A stretch of DNA of 13,809 bases from Planctomycetota bacterium (lineage in GTDB: Bacteria > Planctomycetota > UBA1135 > GCA-002686595). Under the pieces are notes generated by a model. It had not been told where the DNA came from, made no database searches, and saw only the letters and a list, made by a program, of their open reading frames with translations. Location of the stretch: positions 1 to 13,809 of the forward strand of contig JAKVCE010000027.1 in the NCBI GenBank assembly GCA_022447405.1, given 5' to 3'. Positions 5,986 through 13,400 of the stretch are shown here, in pieces (the first letter of the stretch is position 1; each line of letters begins with the position of its first letter). Made by a program: the position numbers and the translations under genes.

Positions 5986-7359
5986 ATGTCAGAGAACAAG
6001 ACAGTCCGGATCGCGAACGGCCAAGGCTTCTGGGGAGACTCCATCCTCGGACCCATCCGCCTCGTCGAGGAAGGCCCCCTCGACTACCTGACCCTCGACT
6101 ACCTCGCCGAGGTGACGATGAGCATCATGCAGAAGCTCAAGGGTCGGGACCCCAAGAAGGGCTACGCGACCGACTTCGTGAGCCTCTTGGACCGCATCCT
6201 GCCGACCCTCGTCGAGAAGGACATCAAGGTCGTCGCCAACGCCGGCGGCGTGAACCCCAGCGCCTGCATGGAGGCTGTCCTCGAGGTCATGCGCTCCCAC
6301 GGCCTCGAAGGTGAGAAGGTCGCGATCGTCGAGGGAGATGACATCCTCGATGGCCTCGACGACCTGATGTCTAACGGCGAAGAGTTCCTCAACATGGACA
6401 CGGGTCAGCCGCTCTCCACGGTGCGCGAACGCGTCACCAGCGCGAACGTCTACCTCGGCGCGTTCCCGATCGCCGAGGCCCTCGCCGCTGGCGCACGGAT
6501 CGTCATCACCGGCCGCGGGACCGACCCGGGCCTCGTACTCGGCCCCATGATCCATGAGTTCGGCTGGAAGCCCGGCGACGACGACCTCTTGGCTGCTGGC
6601 ACCGTCGCAGGCCACATCGTCGAGTGTGGTGCCCAGTGCACGGGCGGTAACTACACCGACTGGCGCAGTGTCCCTGACCTCGCGAAGGTCGGATACCCGA
6701 TCATCGAAGCGGAGGCAGACGGCTCCTTCGTCATCACGAAGCACGAGGGCACAGGCGGGGCGGTGAACATCGACACCGTCAGCCATCAGCTCGCCTATGA
6801 GATGGGCGACCCCGCCGCCTACCTGACCCCAGACGTGATCGCTGACTTCACGAGCTTCAAGATTGAGCAGGACGGGCCAGATCGCGTCCGAGTCAGCGGC
6901 GTGAAGGGCGCCCCAGCTACGAGCCTGTACAAGGTCTCCATGAGCTACTCCGACGGCTGGAAGTCCGTCGGCGAGCTGACAGTCTCAGGACCTGACGCCC
7001 TCGAGAAGGCCCAGCTCTGCGCCGAGATCGTCTGGGAGCGGCTGGCGATGGACGGCTGTGAGTACGCCGAAGAGGAGCGTCTAGAGGAGTACGTCGGCGC
7101 CGGCGTCTGTCACCGTGGGATCCCCGAGGCCGAGACCGACACGCCGCCTGAGGTCGTCCTGCGCATGGGCGTCAAAGGCCCTGACAAGGCCAAGGTCAGC
7201 CGCTTCGGCCCAGAGCTCGTCCCGCTCGTCACGAGCGGTCCTCCAGGAGTCACTGGCTTCGCTGGTGGTCGCCCCAAGGCGGCGGAGATCATCGGCTTCT
7301 GGCCCAGCCTGGTCACGAAAGACAAGATCCAAACAACGGTCAGCGTCCTCACCGCCTGA
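5986..7359 (+). CDS. AtuA-type (DUF1446) acyclic terpene utilization-like protein, main domain
   Basis: The protein runs for 457 residues from ATG 5986 (weak GGGAG upstream); an in-frame GTG at 5896 would overlap the previous gene and is rejected. Diagnostic DUF1446 stretches are RIANGQGFWGDS (residues 8-19), VVANAGGVNPSAC, then VYLGAFPIAEALAAGARIVI, followed by TGRGTDPGLVLGPM, and CGAQCTGGNYTDW. AtuA proteins are needed for growth on acyclic terpenes such as citronellol in Pseudomonas, but their reaction is unknown and relatives occur in many acyl-CoA pathways. In many members the ferredoxin-fold domain is fused at the C-terminus; here it is the next gene, 17 bases on. The cell location should be cytoplasmic. 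No other terpene genes (carboxylase, citronellal dehydrogenase) are nearby, so a terpene role should not be assumed. Confidence 0.9.
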   Translation: MSENKTVRIANGQGFWGDSILGPIRLVEEGPLDYLTLDYLAEVTMSIMQKLKGRDPKKGYATDFVSLLDRILPTLVEKDIKVVANAGGVNPSACMEAVLEVMRSHGLEGEKVAIVEGDDILDGLDDLMSNGEEFLNMDTGQPLSTVRERVTSANVYLGAFPIAEALAAGARIVITGRGTDPGLVLGPMIHEFGWKPGDDDLLAAGTVAGHIVECGAQCTGGNYTDWRSVPDLAKVGYPIIEAEADGSFVITKHEGTGGAVNIDTVSHQLAYEMGDPAAYLTPDVIADFTSFKIEQDGPDRVRVSGVKGAPATSLYKVSMSYSDGWKSVGELTVSGPDALEKAQLCAEIVWERLAMDGCEYAEEERLEEYVGAGVCHRGIPEAETDTPPEVVLRMGVKGPDKAKVSRFGPELVPLVTSGPPGVTGFAGGRPKAAEIIGFWPSLVTKDKIQTTVSVLTA

Positions 7360-7363
7360 GCCG

Positions 7364-7369
7364 AAGGAG
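7364..7369 (+). promoter_or_regulatory. Ribosome binding site AAGGAG fixing GTG start 7377
   Basis: AAGGAG lies seven bases upstream of GTG 7377, between the two AtuA-type genes. It shows that the second part is translated separately instead of being a frameshifted tail of the first. Confidence 0.75.
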
Positions 7370-7376
7370 ATTCAAG

Positions 7377-7721
7377 GTGCCCCTCGTCCCCCTCTCAGAG
7401 ATCGCAGCCGCCCGCTCCGGTGACAAGGGCGAGGGGTCAAACGTCGGCGTCCTCGCGAAGACCGACGCCGCCTACGCCTTCTTGAAGGAGGCCCTCACCA
7501 CCGATGCGGTCGCCCGTCACATGTCCGGGATCAACCGAGGAGCGGTGCGACGCTTCGAGGCCGACAACCTGCGGCTCCTCAACTTCCTCTTGGACGACAG
7601 CCTCGGCGGAGGCGGCTCAGCCTCGCTCTTGACCGACGCACAAGGTAAGACGCATGGGCTCGCGCTCCTGCGCATGGAGCTAGACGTCCCGGAGGAGGTC
7701 TTGAGAGAGCTCGAGGCCTGA
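7377..7721 (+). CDS. AtuA-like C-terminal ferredoxin-fold domain as a separate protein
   Basis: The protein has 114 residues and a GTG start supported by AAGGAG. The conserved motif ARSGDKGEGSNVGV (residues 12-25) is the hallmark of the AtuA C-terminal domain, and INRGAVRRFEADNLRLLNFL then a GGGGS loop (76-80) fit the remainder. The domain is an alpha/beta ferredoxin-like fold without the cysteines of an iron-sulfur site; the name describes shape only. Its partner is almost certainly the preceding protein, with which it probably forms a heteromeric version of the fused enzyme. The phosphate acyltransferase gene begins 10 bases after its stop. Confidence 0.88.
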   Translation: MPLVPLSEIAAARSGDKGEGSNVGVLAKTDAAYAFLKEALTTDAVARHMSGINRGAVRRFEADNLRLLNFLLDDSLGGGGSASLLTDAQGKTHGLALLRMELDVPEEVLRELEA

Positions 7722-7731
7722 GCACAACACG

Positions 7732-8682
7732 ATGAACATCGCCGAAGAGATCCGAGCGAGAGCCCGCAGAGCCAACCGGCGCGTCGTCTTCCCGGAGGGG
7801 AGCGACCCGCGGATCCGACAGGCGGCGGCGGACCTCGCCGCTGAGGGCCTCGCGCGCCCCGTCCTCATCGACCCCGGCGGGGTCGGGGCTCCCCCCACAG
7901 GCGTCGACGTTGTGCGCCCCTCGAGCGACCCAAGGCTCCAAGCCTTCGCGGGGGCGTACTACGCGCGCCGCATGGCGACGGGCATGAGCGAACACGCGGC
8001 GGCGGCGCGCGCCGCAGACCCCTTGGTCTGCGGCGCCTTCCTGGGCCGCGCGGGCGACTGCGACGCCGGCGTCGCAGGCGCGGCGTCTACAACGGCTGAC
8101 GTCCTACGCGCGGGGATCCAAGTCCTCGGGACCGCGCAAGGGATCCGGACGGTCTCCTCGTCCTTCCTGATGATCACCGATGACGGCCCCCTGACCTACG
8201 CGGACTGCGGCGTCGTCCCTGACCCCGACGCAGAACAGCTCGTCGACATCGCCCTCGCCTCTGCCGAGAGCCATCGCAAGCTGACCGGGCTCGCTCCCAA
8301 GGTCGCGATGCTCTCCTTCTCCACCAAGGGCTCAGCCGAGCACCCGCGCGTCGAGAAGGTCCGCACCGCGGCCGCGCTCCTCGCCGAGCGGGCCCCCACC
8401 CTCTGCGTCGACGGCGAGCTCCAAGTGGACGCCGCCATCGTGCCCGAGGTCGCAGCCCAGAAGGCGCCGCGCTCCCCCCTCTCTGGCCGCGCGAACGTGC
8501 TCGTCTTCCCAGACCTCGACAGCGGGAACATCGCCTACAAGATCACCCAGCGCATCGCCGGCGCCGCCGCCCTCGGGCCGCTGGTACAGGGCCTCGCTCG
8601 CCCCTACATGGACCTCTCCCGCGGCTGTACGGCGGAGGACGCGGCCATGGTCGGCTGCATCTCCGCAGTTCTAGCGGAGTGA
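7732..8682 (+). CDS. pta: Phosphate acetyltransferase / acyltransferase (PTA-PTB family)
   Basis: This 316-residue protein is a compact PTA without the N-terminal regulatory domains of long Pta enzymes. Typical segments are RRVVFPEGSDPRIRQAAADL (17-36), AGAASTTADVLRAGIQVLGT, and a GVVPDPDAEQLVDIA stretch, then AMLSFSTKGSAEHPRV, and PLSGRANVLVFPDLDSGNIA followed by YKITQRIAGAAALGPLVQGL. The usual KPVNDLSRG is ARPYMDLSRG here, with Met for Asn. Family enzymes interconvert acyl-CoA plus phosphate with acyl-phosphate plus CoA, which can feed an acyl kinase for ATP. No acetate kinase lies in the window. Its place in the AtuA operon suggests a substrate other than acetyl-CoA is possible; propionyl or butyryl groups cannot be excluded. 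Confidence 0.88.
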   Translation: MNIAEEIRARARRANRRVVFPEGSDPRIRQAAADLAAEGLARPVLIDPGGVGAPPTGVDVVRPSSDPRLQAFAGAYYARRMATGMSEHAAAARAADPLVCGAFLGRAGDCDAGVAGAASTTADVLRAGIQVLGTAQGIRTVSSSFLMITDDGPLTYADCGVVPDPDAEQLVDIALASAESHRKLTGLAPKVAMLSFSTKGSAEHPRVEKVRTAAALLAERAPTLCVDGELQVDAAIVPEVAAQKAPRSPLSGRANVLVFPDLDSGNIAYKITQRIAGAAALGPLVQGLARPYMDLSRGCTAEDAAMVGCISAVLAE

Positions 8683-8686
8683 GCTC

Positions 8687-9034
8687 ATGAGCGACTCGCT
8701 GAAGCCCGAGGCGACGATCGAGGACTTCAAGCGCCTCGACCTGCGGGTCGGCAAAGTGATCGCTGTAGAGGACTTCCCTGAGGCCAAGAAGCCAGCATGG
8801 CTGCTCTCCATTGACCTCGGTCCTCTAGGCGTCAAGCGCTCCAGCGCACAGGTGAAGTGCTACGAGCGCGAGGAGCTCGAGGGGCGGCTTGTCGTCTGCC
8901 TCTGCAACCTGCCGCCGCGACAAGTCGGCCCACACATCTCCGAGGTCCTCGTCCTCGGCGGCGTCGAGGGGGAAGGCGCGGTCCGCCTCTTGCGACCTGC
9001 CCCAGACTGCCCTCCTGGCACACAGATAGCCTGA
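8687..9034 (+). CDS. csaA: CsaA-like tRNA-binding domain protein
   Basis: A stand-alone tRNA-binding OB-fold of 115 residues, starting at an ATG four bases after the pta stop. The sequence FKRLDLRVGKVIAVEDFPEA (14-33), then KRSSAQVKCY (50-59) and NLPPRQVGPHISEVLVLGG (74-92) match CsaA of Bacillus almost motif for motif. CsaA is a homodimer that binds tRNA-like structures and has been linked to protein export or chaperone activity, but its physiological role is unsettled. It is cytoplasmic. Its metabolic neighbours offer no clear hint, and the short gap suggests only cotranscription. Confidence 0.88.
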   Translation: MSDSLKPEATIEDFKRLDLRVGKVIAVEDFPEAKKPAWLLSIDLGPLGVKRSSAQVKCYEREELEGRLVVCLCNLPPRQVGPHISEVLVLGGVEGEGAVRLLRPAPDCPPGTQIA

Positions 9035-9054
9035 AGCGGGAGCGCGCTCTTAAG

Positions 9055-9594
9055 ATGAGAGCCATGAACCGAGCCCTCATCAGCCTCACGCTCGCCGCGA
9101 GCCTCTCCGCTGGCTGCCAATCACCTGGAGACACGCACGAGGAGCTCCGCTTCGATCGCGAGAGCTCCGCCGAGCAGCTCGTCCGCTTCATGGCGATGGA
9201 GGGCAATTGGCGCATCGTCGGAGGGGATGAATCCCAAGGCGCGAGCCACAACTACAAGACCATCGCCAACGGCACGGTGGTCGTAGAGACGGCCTTCCCC
9301 GGCCAGCCCCATGAGATGATCACGGTCTTCCACCTCGACGGCCCCAAGCTCGTGATGACCCACTATTGCGCCGCAGGGAACCAGCCCTACATGGTCGCCG
9401 AGCACCCGAGCGGAGACAGAGTCCACTTCCGCTTCGAGCGGGCGAGCGACATGGTTCACCCTGACGCTCCACACATGCGTGACGCGAGCTATCACTTCAT
9501 CGACCGTGACCGCGTCAACACGACCTGGCAGTACTGGGAGGACGGAGCGAAGGTGAGCGAGATGAACATCGAGCTCGAGCGCGTCCCTGAGTGA
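9055..9594 (+). CDS. Small lipoprotein with a DUF1579-like beta-barrel domain
   Basis: The start is ATG 9055 (179 residues) or ATG 9064 (176). The signal peptide MNRALISLTLAASLSAGC has a lipobox LSAGC, so the mature protein should be lipid-anchored at Cys18 (counted from 9064). The body is beta-rich: LVRFMAMEGNWRIVGGDES, then HNYKTIANGTVVVETAFPG, a HEMITVFHLDG strand pair, and a closing TTWQYWEDGAKVSEMNIELE. This resembles DUF1579 and related lipocalin-like barrels that begin with a LxGxW motif and report a modified sample against a query ligand pocket; the ligand is unknown. A weak GGAG sits 12 bases before ATG 9055. It follows csaA by 20 bases and ends the plus-strand run, facing a minus-strand gene. 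Confidence 0.72.
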   Translation: MRAMNRALISLTLAASLSAGCQSPGDTHEELRFDRESSAEQLVRFMAMEGNWRIVGGDESQGASHNYKTIANGTVVVETAFPGQPHEMITVFHLDGPKLVMTHYCAAGNQPYMVAEHPSGDRVHFRFERASDMVHPDAPHMRDASYHFIDRDRVNTTWQYWEDGAKVSEMNIELERVPE

Positions 9595-9620
9595 CCCTCG
9601 CCCCTCGGGGCTCTGCTGCC

Positions 9621-9664
9621 AAAAAAAGAACCGGCCGGTCGCACCGCATGGCGCGACCGGCCGG
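9621..9664 (-). terminator. Intrinsic terminator of the small Cys-rich gene
   Basis: CCGGCCGGTCGC (9631-9642) and GCGACCGGCCGG (9653-9664) form a perfect 12-bp stem with a 10-base loop. Read on the minus strand, it is followed at once by TTCTTTTTTT (9630-9621), a textbook Rho-independent terminator 23 bases past the stop at 9688. On the plus strand the stem is followed only by CCTTGTCTT, so it may stop the opposing lipoprotein transcript poorly or in concert with Rho. Confidence 0.93.
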
Positions 9665-9687
9665 CCTTGTCTTCTGGGGTCGGAGGC

Positions 9688-9915
9688 TCAGCCTTCGACT
9701 TTCGCGCCGGTGACGGGGCAGACCTGGGCTTCGGAGCACTCGCTCTTGGCCTCGGCGCACTCCGCCTTCTGGGCGTCGCTGCAGACGGTCGCGCACTCGG
9801 TGGCGCAGTCAGCGCCGGGGGCGCTGGCGTCCGCGGCGTCGGTGACGGCGGCGTTGGTGGCGTTGCAGGCGACGGCCGCGGTGGCGACCAGGATGCTGAG
9901 GAAGAGGTTTTTCAT
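9688..9915 (-). CDS. Very small Cys-rich secreted protein
   Basis: A 75-residue protein with a hydrophobic signal segment (residues 1-16, MKNLFLSILVATAAVA) followed by Cys17. AVAC is a poor lipobox, so either lipidation at Cys17 or ordinary signal-peptidase cleavage is possible. The mature part is acidic and Ala-rich, with six cysteines at 37, 41, 45, 53, 60 and 66. The spacing of 4, 4, 8, 7 and 6 would place them along one face of a helix. It ends CPVTGAKVEG, recalling the CPVTG-type metal-site motifs of YHS-like proteins. A metal-binding or redox-buffer role outside the cytoplasm is plausible but not shown. An AGGA nine bases before ATG 9915 can serve as ribosome binding site. A strong terminator directly follows, so it is monocistronic. 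Confidence 0.78.
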   Translation of the reverse strand: MKNLFLSILVATAAVACNATNAAVTDAADASAPGADCATECATVCSDAQKAECAEAKSECSEAQVCPVTGAKVEG

Positions 9916-10060
9916 CTTGTTGTCCTGTTGGGGCCGCCGGATGGTCGGCCGATGGATTGGAGCTCCTACTGCCCCTGATCAGTGCGTACGGGGGTAGGAG
10001 TACTTCAAGGTACGTGGCAGAGCGCATGCTTGGGGGAAATTCGTGTAGAAAAGAGCTGAG
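9916..10060. promoter_or_regulatory. Divergent intergenic region with a bulged hairpin
   Basis: These 145 bases lie between the Cys-rich gene (minus) and the Smr gene (plus), so both promoters should be here, although no clear -35/-10 pair stands out. CTCCTAC (9963-9969) pairs with GTAGGAG (9994-10000), and CCCC (9972-9975) with GGGG (9990-9993), leaving a TG bulge and a 14-base loop. It could be a dyad operator or a leader structure. A 12-codon reading frame starts at ATG 10026 and its stop overlaps the ATG at 10061. Confidence 0.45.
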
Positions 10061-10357
10061 ATGACTGCCAAGAGGGACAACGGGAGAGGGAATTTGCCCC
10101 CAAAGGACCTGCACGGGATGTCGCCGACCCGCGCTAAAGCTGAGGTAGAGCGCTTCTTACTGATGGCGCGCGGGCACTCTCAGGTGAAGCTCATAACTGG
10201 CAGAGGGCACGGGAACCGAGCCATGGAGCCGGTCCTTGGGAAGCACATCCACAAGTGGCTTCGGGCCAACAAAGAGCGCCTCGGAGTGCAGCAGGTAGAG
10301 TTCGATAAGTCGAGCAAGAGCGGCGCGCTGCTCGTCTACCTCCGCAAGCGCTCCTAA
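10061..10357 (+). CDS. Stand-alone Smr domain protein
   Basis: The 98-residue protein is essentially one Smr domain. It has the D16-L-H-G19 motif (KDLHGMSPTRAKAEVERFL) and the GRGHGN motif at 47-52, then VLGKHIHKWL and a final GALLVYL strand (89-94). Smr domains occur alone or on MutS2 and bind or nick nucleic acids; several stand-alone bacterial members are RNA endonucleases acting in ribosome rescue or RNA decay. The DLHG and HGxG-like motifs needed for nuclease activity are present (GRGHGN replaces the more common GRGxHS). No MutS2 gene is in view. The ATG has only a weak GAGCTGAG site upstream. It ends with TAA, unlike most neighbours, and metH follows after 100 bases. Confidence 0.88.
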   Translation: MTAKRDNGRGNLPPKDLHGMSPTRAKAEVERFLLMARGHSQVKLITGRGHGNRAMEPVLGKHIHKWLRANKERLGVQQVEFDKSSKSGALLVYLRKRS

Positions 10358-10457
10358 GGATTAGCGCTGACAAGATATCTCCCCTTGACCGGAGGTTTTT
10401 CTACGCGCTCTGTGGCTTCGGCGGCTCTGCAAGGAACAATATCGCTATCGCAACTCC
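10358..10457 (+). promoter_or_regulatory. Upstream region of metH
   Basis: There are 100 bases between the Smr stop and the metH ATG. A TTGACC (10384-10389) could be a -35 box, but no good -10 lies at the right distance. I saw no B12-box or S-box core, and the space is too short for a complete cobalamin riboswitch, so metH control by riboswitch is not supported. No ribosome binding site precedes ATG 10458. Confidence 0.3.
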
Positions 10458-13400
10458 ATGAGCGCGACCGAAAAGACCCTCCACGCACTCCTCCAAGAGC
10501 GCATCCTCGTGCTCGACGGGGCGATGGGGACGATGATCCAAGCCGAGGAGCTCTCCGAGGAGGACTTCCGCGGAGACCGGCTCAAGGACCACGAGAAGGA
10601 CGTCAAGGGCAACAACGAGCTCATCAACCTCTCGCGCCCAGAGATCCTGCGCAAGATCCACGACGCCTTCCTTGAGGCCGGCGCGGACATCATCGAGACC
10701 AACACCTTCAGCGCCACCCAGGTCGCGCAGTCGGAGTACGGCCTCGAGCACCTCGCGCGCGAGTTGAACCTTGAGGGCGCCCGGATCGCCCGCGAAGCAG
10801 CGGACGCCCAGACCGCCAAGACACCGGACAAGCCCCGCTTCGTCGCCGGCGCGATCGGCCCCACGAGCCGCACGCTCTCGATGTCCCCGGACGTCGAGAA
10901 CCCAGCCTTCCGCACGATCGACTTCGACCCCCTGAAGGACGCCTACGTTGAGCAGGTTACGGCGCTCATTGAAGGCGACTGTGACATGCTCCTCATCGAG
11001 ACTGTCTTCGACACGCTGAACGCCAAGGCCGCGATCGTCGCGTGTGAAGAGGCCTTCGATGCCTGTGGGACCCGGCTCCCGATCCTCATCTCTGTAGCCA
11101 TAACGGACGCCTCCGGTCGCACACTCTCTGGCCAGACCCTCGACGCGTTCTTGCACACGGTCCTCCACGCAGAGCCGGTCGCGGTCGGGGTGAACTGCTC
11201 CCTCGGGGCGACAGACATGCGACCCTACATTGAGGAGGTCTCGCGACTCTCCCCCACGCACACGATCTGCTTCCCGAACGCAGGGCTGCCGAACGCTTTT
11301 GGTGAATACGACGAGGGCCCCTCCGTCACCGGAAGCCTCCTCGACGAGTTCGCGGAGAGTCAGCTCATCAACATCGTCGGCGGCTGCTGCGGCACGACCC
11401 CCGCTCACGTCCGTCGCATCTCTGACGCCGTCGCGAAACATCAGCCCCGTAAGCCCAGCCCCAAGGCGCCGGTCACTCGCTTCACAGGCATGGAGCTGCT
11501 GACCATCACGCAAGAGTCCAACTTCATCATGGTGGGCGAGCGCACGAACGTGACCGGCTCCGCGCGCTTCCGACGCCTCATCAAGGAGGAGGACTTCGAG
11601 ACCGCCATCGAGGTCGCCCTCGAGCAGGTCCGCGGCGGCGCGAACATCCTCGACGTGAACATGGACGAGGGCATGCTCGACTCCGAGCAGTGCATGACGA
11701 CCTTCCTACGCTTGCTCTCTGGTGAGCCAGAGATCGCGCGCATTCCGGTCATGATCGACAGCTCCAAGTGGAGCGTCCTCGAGGCGGGGCTGCGGGCCAC
11801 GCAGGGCAAGTGCGTCGTGAACTCGATCTCCTTGAAGGAGGGCGAGGAGGACTTCCTCGAGAAGGCGCGCACGATCCGACGCTTTGGAGCCGGCTGTGTG
11901 GTCATGGCCTTCGATGAGACCGGCCAAGCGGACACCACTGAGCGCAAGGTCGAGATCTGCGAGCGCGCCTACAAGATCCTCACCGAGCAGGCTGACTTCC
12001 CCGCTGAGGACATCATCTTCGACCCGAACATCCTCGCCGTCGCCACGGGGATCGAGGAGCACGACCGCTACGCCCTCAACTTCATCGAGGCCGCAGCCCT
12101 CATCAAGGAGCGCTGCCCCGGCGTCCACATCTCTGGTGGCGTCTCGAACCTCTCCTTCTCTTTCCGTGGGAACAACCGCGTCCGAGAGGCCATGCACTCG
12201 GCCTTCCTCTACCACGCGACCAAGGCCGGGATGGACATGGGGATCGTCAACGCTGGCCAGCTGGAGGTCTACGAGGACATCCCGCCCGACCTCCTCGAGC
12301 ACGTCGAGGACGTCCTGCTCTGCCGCCGCTCGGACGCCACCGAGCGCCTGGTCACCTTCGCAGAGACCGTGAGCGGCGGAGGCAAGGAGCGCGTCGAGGA
12401 CCTCTCCTGGCGCGAAGGCAGCGTCGCGGAGCGTCTCTCGCACGCCCTCGTCCACGGCATCACGGACTACATCGAGGAGGACACGGAGGAGGCCCGCCTC
12501 GCCATGGGCAAGCCCCTCTCCGTGATCGAGGGGCCCTTGATGGACGGCATGCGCGTCGTCGGCGACCTCTTCGGCGCAGGCAAGATGTTCCTGCCCCAGG
12601 TCGTCAAGAGCGCGCGCGCCATGAAGAAGTCGGTCGGTTACCTAGAGCCCTTCATGGAGGATGACTCTGAGGGCGGGAACGCCCAAGGGACGGTCGTGAT
12701 GGCGACCGTGAAGGGCGACGTCCACGACATCGGGAAGAACATCGTCGGCGTGGTCTTAGGCTGCAACAACTACGAGGTGGTGGACCTCGGGGTGATGGTC
12801 CCGGGCAACGTGATCCTCGACACGGCGGAGGAGCGCGGCGCCGACCTCGTCGGCCTCTCCGGTCTCATCACGCCCTCCCTCGACGAGATGGTCACCGTCG
12901 CGAAGGAGATGGAGCGCCGCGGGATGAAGCAACCGCTCCTCATCGGCGGCGCGACGACGAGCCGTCCGCACACAGCGGTAAAGATCGCCCCCACCTTCAA
13001 CCAGCCTGTCGTCCATGTGAAGGACGCCTCCCTCGCGGTCAACGTGGTCTCGGACCTGCTCGACTCCGAACGCAAGGTGTCCTTCGACGCTGAGAACAGG
13101 GCGGCCCAGGCAGAGCTTCGAGAGAAGCACGCCAGCCGCGGAAACAAGAAGCTCCGTAACCTCGCCAACGCGCGCGAGGCCGCTTTCGTTTGTGAGTGGG
13201 GTGACCACGCGTTACCCACGCCAGGCTTCACAGGCGCGCAAGTCCTCGAGGATCTCAACCTTGCTGAGCTTGGCCGCTACATCGACTGGACCTTCTTCTT
13301 CACGGCCTGGGAGTTGAAGGGGAAGTTCCCAGCGATCCTTGAGGACGAGAAGTACGGAGAGGCTGCGCGCGAGCTCTACGACAACGCCCAAGAGCTCCTG

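Noticed and set aside
8857..9054. Extended start for the lipoprotein reaching back into csaA
   Set aside because: It would place an Arg-rich tail ahead of a clear lipoprotein signal peptide and lie inside csaA in another frame.
9688..9690. TGA of the small Cys-rich gene as a Sec codon, extending the protein
   Set aside because: The frame continues, but directly into the strong terminator hairpin and its T tract, so this TGA is a true stop.
10358..10457. Cobalamin or SAM riboswitch ahead of metH
   Set aside because: Only 100 bases are available and no B12-box or S-box core was found.
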